DNA of 10,762 nt from Paraktedonobacter sp034438135 (GTDB lineage Bacteria; Chloroflexota; Ktedonobacteria; Ktedonobacterales; Ktedonobacteraceae). Within the stretch, counting starts at the first letter, position 1. Every line of letters begins with the position of its first letter. Shown one piece after another: positions 8,001 to 10,762 of the stretch. The position numbers and the translations under genes are program-made. Where the stretch lies: positions 1-10,762 of the forward strand of contig DAOTTL010000616.1 in NCBI GenBank assembly GCA_034438135.1. The letters run 5' to 3'. Under the pieces are notes generated by a model. The model did no database searches. It was not told the DNA's origin and saw only the letters and a list, made by a program, of their open reading frames with translations.

Positions 8001-8993
8001 TGCCTTATGTCCCTGTTGAATGGAGGCGTACAGGGCTTGTGTCTGGGGGGAGGGCATTGTCTGGTAAGTGTTGTTCAAGAGTGTAGCCAGACGCTGATAG
8101 GCCTGAACAGCCTCTACCCGCCGCTGTTGATAGGCGAGGATGAACATCAGGCGTTGTACCGCAGCCTCGTTGGCTGGCTCGACCGCTAAAAGTTGATCTA
8201 ACAGATCGACAGCCCTGCTCAGAGGTTGCTCGTCGAGGTAGAGATCGATCAGCTCCAGCGTACAGCCGATCCACTGACGGTGCAGGCTTTTGCGCCGCTC
8301 CACGGACCAGTCAGCCGCGTGATCGTCAGGAAGAAAATCTCCTCGATAAAGTTTAATGGCCTGCTCCAGCAGGTCGGTATGTTCGCGTTCCATCTCAGCA
8401 GGCAAAGCTCGTGCACGGTTCAGCAACTCTTCAAAGGCCTCACCATCCACCCAGAGTTGGGTCTGGTCAGCCAGGGCCAGAATATTGCTGGAGCGCCTGA
8501 GAAAAAGAGCACCCAGGATCTGACCTAATGCCCCGCTGGCGCGTCGTACGTTCTGGGCTGCGGTTTTTATATCCAATTCCGGCCAGAGCGACTCGCAGAT
8601 CTGCTGCTGGGTCAACTGGCGGTTGGGTGAGCATAAGAAGCATCCGAGCAGCGCTCGTACCTGTGGCGAGCGCCAACTGGCATCAGTTACTGCTTGCCAG
8701 TTTTTGCCCTCGCCAGAGCTTTCCAGACGCAGTTGTCCAAGAGTGAATAAGCGAAAGGACGGTTGGACAGAGGTTGCCGACGAAGATGTTTGGGAGAGAG
8801 AGCCATTATTGGCCTGTTCTGATTGCACACCCGGCGGCAGCGTCTTGCCAATATACGTGCGGACAGTACGGCCATTGACCGCCTGGTAAGCATACCAGTA
8901 GGGGCCGTGTCCAATGCCTTCGCGGCACTTTCGGCAGCGGGGTTTACTGCAAAAGCTGTTTTGTTGGCGGTACGTAATATTGTTGCCGTTCAT
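5016..8993 (-). CDS. Large transcriptional regulator: Cys-rich motif, BTAD, AAA ATPase, TPR repeats
   Basis: 1325 residues, predicted cytoplasmic STAND-type regulator. Domains in order: a short Cys/His motif FCSKPRCRKC...GHGPYW (14-33; C15, C20, C23, H29), which I recall as DUF6788-like; a winged-helix transcriptional-regulator domain (about 80-175); a bacterial transcriptional activator domain (about 180-328); a disordered Ser/Thr/Gln-rich linker (about 330-395); and an AAA ATPase module starting SPLVGRDREL (398-407), with Walker A GEAGLGKT (452-459) and Walker B LMIVLDD (577-583). TPR-like helices fill about 840-1310. Unlike MalT/LuxR-type relatives it has no C-terminal LuxR helix-turn-helix, so DNA binding should be N-terminal. 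GAGGAG (9002-9007 on the minus strand) lies 8 nt before the ATG. In this family ATP and ligand binding usually drive oligomerisation and activation. The target is unknown. The divergent transporter operon is the obvious local candidate. Confidence 0.88.
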   Translation of the reverse strand: MNGNNITYRQQNSFCSKPRCRKCREGIGHGPYWYAYQAVNGRTVRTYIGKTLPPGVQSEQANNGSLSQTSSSATSVQPSFRLFTLGQLRLESSGEGKNWQAVTDASWRSPQVRALLGCFLCSPNRQLTQQQICESLWPELDIKTAAQNVRRASGALGQILGALFLRRSSNILALADQTQLWVDGEAFEELLNRARALPAEMEREHTDLLEQAIKLYRGDFLPDDHAADWSVERRKSLHRQWIGCTLELIDLYLDEQPLSRAVDLLDQLLAVEPANEAAVQRLMFILAYQQRRVEAVQAYQRLATLLNNTYQTMPSPQTQALYASIQQGHKALARPITTIISERVEAEGTESGSGLNSLSQTTDRFSTPEKAVQPQQTNKSTASTRTPPQAYIGRVNQSPLVGRDRELNALHQLITNLESLHGNAPAPEDGGARVLLNELRKTQRTHCVMLVGEAGLGKTRLAEESAREARQRGWTVVWSHAYQQEQGIPYRVWTAALRSILTYTPDLAQQVAEFASSSIYQPLRALVPEMQETLVGAGIKNGSEIALYESLSPEQEELRLREAVFTFLASLSVQTPLMIVLDDMQWTDNSSAQMLGYLARRTSEHPIAILATCRETELGVNRVLNDLIAHMQREQVVEIIHVPPLSDEHIGALVSLVYGLSSSVVTQIQHQAAGNPFFAEELAYSSQTSSYPETPGKETNQEGRQTLPGTIAAALTQRLNRLSSDCRALLDKAAVLGGSFDFDLIAAMESRGTTDDDVVLDLLDEALHLGVLTEEGSGAHVTYHFWHPLLASHLYHELSATRRGRLHRRIAQVLQQVYQSRKGEAAATITQHLVRGGEEPAKIAQYAEIAADHAYSLFAYAETERYYRLALKYLAPVLLELPYEADFKPDMPQEQRLHLGFLVERLAECTRSQGNFHDATIFYKRAIQLYTSPSSISATPEVQRQEAQTQAVLWSEIAWIWRYTASAAAARECTARAEEVLYKAGITDGPAWGSLRHQQAGLYWYEGYHQEALKAALKALSLFTANLAEQTEEPRSQIRTSPASRQTRTALTLQGDSADIGRVHAFLGILYAALGQLSEALKHLQEALTIYEQHDRRREHAHGCCNIGHIYLLKAEYDKAQSYFQRALNYIEQSGDTPLKSVILYNRGELASIAHDFTSAEQFYREGLTLVEQINDREYLSTWHAILGNLLREQGRFKEAASAILHALSLGRSMPNQPCIGFALVALANLRLTMVENTQIVKTPQGQRAIRHAEVDLHRALNLRGPDVETRTRAQLTQAYASRLRGNLALARKQGLQACSDAQKYELYGLYERGQKWLDSLPSAQ

Positions 8994-9046
8994 CGCCCCG
9001 TCTCCTCAAAATATCAAGTTAAATGTGATTGAGGGGTTACACAAAT

Positions 9047-9054
9047 CTCGCGAG
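9047..9054. promoter_or_regulatory. CTCGCGAG palindrome in the regulator leader
   Basis: A perfect 8-bp palindrome lies about 20-30 nt downstream of the predicted regulator start of transcription and about 40 nt before its ribosome-binding site. Its position would suit an autoregulatory operator. It is short enough to arise by chance. Confidence 0.25.
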
Positions 9055-9082
9055 CAAACTTAATGGCGCATCATATGGTGTC

Positions 9083-9110
9083 ATTATAGCGCACTGTCGC
9101 ATATAGTCAA
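9083..9110 (-). promoter_or_regulatory. Strong promoter candidate (P1) for the regulator
   Basis: On the minus strand TTGACT (9105-9110) and TATAAT (9083-9088) are separated by 16 bp. The -35 matches consensus at 5 of 6 positions and the -10 is perfect. Start of transcription would be near 9076, giving a leader of about 80 nt. An imperfect palindrome, CATCATATGGTG (9069-9080), covers the predicted start point. Confidence 0.65.
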
Positions 9111-9157
9111 TAGCGGGCATCTCTCCAAAATTTCTTTTGATCAGGAGTAGGAATGCC

Positions 9158-9187
9158 ATTATAGCAGAATGAAGGCTTGTTAAGCAA
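9158..9187 (-). promoter_or_regulatory. Second promoter candidate (P2) for the regulator
   Basis: A second perfect TATAAT on the minus strand (9158-9163) has TTGCTT (9182-9187) 18 bp upstream, a 3 of 6 match to the -35 consensus. The 9-mer CATTATAGC is shared exactly with P1 (9157-9165 and 9082-9090), so the two -10 regions look duplicated. Tandem promoters 75 bp apart would allow two modes of control. Confidence 0.35.
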
Positions 9188-9257
9188 TGAAATGATCTAC
9201 CGGATTTGATTAAAGAAAAATGTGTTCTGTTTCAGGAAAGCTCATCTGTGATGCATG

Positions 9258-9310
9258 CCTGCTTTTGCAAAAGCAGAGCAAAGGCGTTCGGCCTGCATAG
9301 CAGGCCGCCC
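9258..9310 (-). repeat. Dispersed repeat module, copy B (inverted relative to copy A)
   Basis: The reverse complement of 9258-9305 matches 206-254, including the interrupted GCCTGC/GCAGGC palindrome and the TTTTGCAAAA-centred palindrome (9259-9276, 18 bp here because one end base differs). A C-rich run (9306-9312) corresponds to the G-rich start of copy A. Read on its own strand, it follows a long hairpin, as copy A does. The two copies point toward each other's strand across about 9 kb of genes. Confidence 0.85.
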
Positions 9311-9320
9311 CCTTACACGT

Positions 9321-9486
9321 AGAGGTTTCTTGCCGATCTGCTGCGTCGGCCTGGCAGGCCACCCCACCCCATGTAACAAGAGCAACTGGTGTGGAGTGTG
9401 GCGCGAATGCGCCCCACTCCACACCAGTTGCTCTTGTTGTCCTCTGTCGCCAGAGGCCACAGAGGGAAAAGCGAGAAGAAACCTCT
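9321..9486. repeat. Nested hairpin with 30-bp inner arms and 11-bp outer arms
   Basis: Inner arms 9375-9404 and 9409-9438 pair with one mismatch (T9399/C9414) around the loop GAAT. Outer arms AGAGGTTTCTT (9321-9331) and AAGAAACCTCT (9476-9486) are exact complements. A further small dyad, CCTCTGT/ACAGAGG (9441-9447, 9459-9465), lies between inner and outer arms. The minus-strand tip, GGGGCGCATTCGCGCC, resembles the hairpins at 128 and 1413. It sits between two divergent promoters, where a terminator has no obvious job, so insulator or mobile-element explanations are better here. Confidence 0.85.
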
Positions 9487-9498
9487 CCTTGTAAGGAG
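9485..9498. repeat. Short hairpin CTCCTT/AAGGAG
   Basis: CTCCTT (9485-9490) and AAGGAG (9493-9498) are complementary with a 2-base loop, directly abutting the outer arm of the nested hairpin. It may be part of the same element. Confidence 0.4.
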
Positions 9499-9519
9499 GT
9501 TTGGCAACGACTGAAATGC

Positions 9520-9571
9520 GACTTTTGAGAAGCTCTGCTTTTAAAGTGCGGTAAATTGACTTTTGAGAAGC
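9520..9571 (+). promoter_or_regulatory. 14-bp direct repeat, candidate regulator-binding sites
   Basis: GACTTTTGAGAAGC occurs exactly twice, at 9520-9533 and 9558-9571, 38 bp apart. The second copy overlaps the predicted -35 box of the transporter operon and the first lies just upstream. That layout suits a dimeric activator or repressor acting on the operon. The divergent BTAD regulator is a plausible but unproven binder. Confidence 0.5.
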
Positions 9572-9584
9572 CATCAGGTACTAT
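9556..9584 (+). promoter_or_regulatory. Promoter candidate for the DUF3311/symporter operon
   Basis: TTGACT (9556-9561) and TACTAT (9579-9584) are 17 bp apart, matching consensus at 5 and 4 of 6 positions. Transcription would begin near 9591, leaving a leader of about 75 nt. That leader contains a 6-bp dyad, AGAGCA (9622-9627)/TGCTCT (9641-9646), just before the ribosome-binding site. Confidence 0.5.
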
Positions 9585-9652
9585 TCTGTATATTGTATCA
9601 TTTGTATATACTAGAGATAAAAGAGCATGATAAGCACATCTGCTCTGGTGCG

Positions 9653-9659
9653 AAAGGAG
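9653..9659 (+). promoter_or_regulatory. Ribosome-binding site that decides a TTG start
   Basis: AAAGGAG lies 7 nt before the TTG at 9667. No in-frame ATG exists upstream of the first membrane segment, and the only internal ATG would remove it. This site is the main reason for calling a TTG start. Confidence 0.75.
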
Positions 9660-9666
9660 TACCCTC

Positions 9667-9867
9667 TTGTTAAGATCTGCCTCCAGAAGGAGATTTCATC
9701 CCATCCTGTTTCTTCTCCTGCTTCCTCTTATCGCTCTTTGCTGGCCTGGTTTTTACAACATGACTGATCCAGAGTTTGTGGGCATTCCCTTTTTCTACTG
9801 GTATCAGTTGGCCTGGATTGTCATTACGGCTCTTATCCTTGCTGTTGTGTATTTTGTAGAAGCCTGA
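9667..9867 (+). CDS. DUF3311 small membrane protein, symporter partner
   Basis: 66 residues starting at TTG, with a strong AAAGGAG site 7 nt upstream. A basic N-terminus (RSASRRR, 3-9) precedes a membrane segment (about 12-29) and a second one (about 44-63), with the family-like stretch GIPFFYWYQLAWI (38-50) leading into the second. Small DUF3311 proteins are typically encoded just before solute:sodium symporters of the MctP type, as here, and are thought to be accessory subunits, by analogy with other small partners of this transporter superfamily. Their exact role is not established. The basic N-terminus predicts both ends facing the cytoplasm. It is separated from the symporter start by 117 bp. 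Confidence 0.8.
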   Translation: MLRSASRRRFHPILFLLLLPLIALCWPGFYNMTDPEFVGIPFFYWYQLAWIVITALILAVVYFVEA

Positions 9868-9984
9868 ACCATCCCTGAAAAGGCTTTGACAGTACCTGAA
9901 CTGTTCCCACCAGTATTGTGTGGATACCGCCCTGGAGTATCGATGTAGATCTTATTTGCAGTTTAGCAAAGGCAGGGTCACAAT
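9868..9984 (+). other. Intra-operon spacer, no gene seen
   Basis: The 117-bp gap between the DUF3311 gene and the symporter holds a perfect TTGACA (9886-9891), but no convincing -10 box at 16-18 bp; the nearest, TATTGT (9914-9919), is 22 bp away. A small dyad, ACAGT/ACTGT (9889-9893, 9900-9904), overlaps it. The long gap leaves room for an internal promoter or RNA processing site, but I cannot support one firmly. Confidence 0.3.
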
Positions 9985-10762
9985 ATGAATTGGACTGCGT
10001 TTTCCGTCTTTATCTTCTTTTTCGTTCTCGTTACCGTCATTGGCTTTGTCGCTGCTCGCTGGCGGAGAGCGAACCTCAATGATCTGACCGAGTGGGGTCT
10101 GGGTGGACGTCGCTTCGGCACAGTTGTTGTCTGGTTTTTATTAGGCGGCGACCTTTATACGGCGTATACCCTGATTGCCGTTCCCGCTGCCATGTTCGGG
10201 CTTGGAGCTTTGAGCGGCTTCTTTGCCGTTCCATATACCATTCTCGCCTATCCGATCGTGTATCTGTTCATGCCGCGTTTCTGGTCGGTCTGTAAAGAAC
10301 GCGGCTATGTCACTGCGGCGGATTTTGTGCGGGGACGCTTTGGGAGTAACGCCCTGTCTCTGGCCGTTGCGGTGACAGGTATTCTGGCGACCTTGCCCTA
10401 CATTGCGTTGCAGATGTTCGGTATTCAGATCTCTCTCGCTGCACTGGGGATACCTACCACGTACTCGCTCGGAGGCTTCAACCTTGATATCCCTCTGCTT
10501 GTCGCGTTCCTGATCCTGGCTGCTTATACCTACACAAGCGGTCTGCGTGCTCCTGCCATGATTGCTCTGGTCAAGGATTTCATGATCTTTATTGTGTTGT
10601 TTGCTGCGATCGTTATTATTCCTGCCAATCTCGGTGGCTTCGGACATATCTTTGCGGCAGCCCAAAGCAAGGCAGTGGCTAATCCAAAGACTTTTTTGTT
10701 CATCCTCAAGGGCGCTAACTTCCCGGCCTATGTGACGCTGGCTGTCGGTTCGGCTCTGGCTC
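9985..10762 (+). CDS. Sodium:solute symporter, MctP-like monocarboxylate type (3' truncated by window)
   Basis: The first 259 residues are visible and the frame is open to the window edge. Members of this superfamily carry about 13 membrane helices in roughly 500 residues, so about half is here. Hydrophobic segments lie near 6-24, 46-70, 76-98, 124-150, 168-186 and 195-213. Recognisable family stretches are LTEWGLGGRRFGT (34-46), WFLLGGDLYTAYT (50-62), GYVTAADFVRGRFGS (107-121), TLPYIALQ (136-143) and YTSGLRAPA (183-191). These match the subgroup that takes up monocarboxylates such as lactate, pyruvate or short-chain acids with Na+ or H+. The exact substrate is inferred only from similarity to MctP. 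The ATG has a modest site, CAGGG (9973-9977), 7 nt upstream. The DUF3311 gene precedes it, as expected for this subgroup. Confidence 0.85.
   Translation, partial: MNWTAFSVFIFFFVLVTVIGFVAARWRRANLNDLTEWGLGGRRFGTVVVWFLLGGDLYTAYTLIAVPAAMFGLGALSGFFAVPYTILAYPIVYLFMPRFWSVCKERGYVTAADFVRGRFGSNALSLAVAVTGILATLPYIALQMFGIQISLAALGIPTTYSLGGFNLDIPLLVAFLILAAYTYTSGLRAPAMIALVKDFMIFIVLFAAIVIIPANLGGFGHIFAAAQSKAVANPKTFLFILKGANFPAYVTLAVGSALA

Noticed and set aside
9210..9574. Open frames of 64-110 residues across the repeat and hairpin region
   Set aside because: They translate the repeat module and hairpin arms, so their apparent similarity to frames at the left edge is due to the shared repeat and not to a protein family.

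Overview
This 10.8 kb window reads as bacterial chromosome, most likely from Chloroflexota class Ktedonobacteria. That assignment is an inference from gene content and style, not from a marker gene. It rests on a very large regulator with a Cys-rich N-terminal motif, a BTAD module, an AAA ATPase and TPR repeats, a GxGYxYP-family protein, moderate GC, and many long palindromes between genes. I see no rRNA, tRNA, CRISPR array, transposase or phage gene.

Layout. Bases 1-353 hold no convincing gene. They contain a 68-bp near-perfect palindrome (1-68), a second hairpin (128-185), a dispersed repeat module (194-254) and a leader. Next is homoserine dehydrogenase (354-1379, +). It converges on an acyl-CoA/4-coumarate-CoA-ligase-like enzyme (1484-3088, -), with a 36-bp perfect-arm hairpin (1413-1488) between their ends. 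A 225-bp divergent spacer leads to a GxGYxYP-domain protein (3314-4975, +). That gene converges, with only 40 bp between, on a 1325-residue BTAD/AAA/TPR regulator (5016-8993, -). Bases 8994-9666 are a gene-free divergent control region. It holds two promoter candidates for the regulator, an inverted copy of the repeat module (9258-9310), a nested hairpin (9321-9486) and a promoter with a 14-bp direct repeat for the next operon. That operon is a 66-residue DUF3311 membrane protein (9667-9867, TTG start) and a sodium:solute symporter of the monocarboxylate (MctP-like) type that runs off the right edge (9985-10762).

How the genes relate. Homoserine dehydrogenase is core amino-acid metabolism. 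The CoA ligase activates a carboxylic acid, and the DUF3311/symporter pair probably imports small carboxylates, so acid uptake followed by CoA activation is a possible loose theme. The regulator is the best local candidate for controlling the divergent transporter operon, because the two share one control region, but nothing in the sequence proves it.

The most unusual structure is the set of long hairpins. Three of them (128-185, 1413-1488, 9375-9438) share a related tip (GGGC plus a loop resembling CATTCG or ACTCG) on stems of largely different sequence that are nevertheless almost perfectly self-complementary. Two of the three are followed, in the same relative order, by the same roughly 60-bp repeat module.
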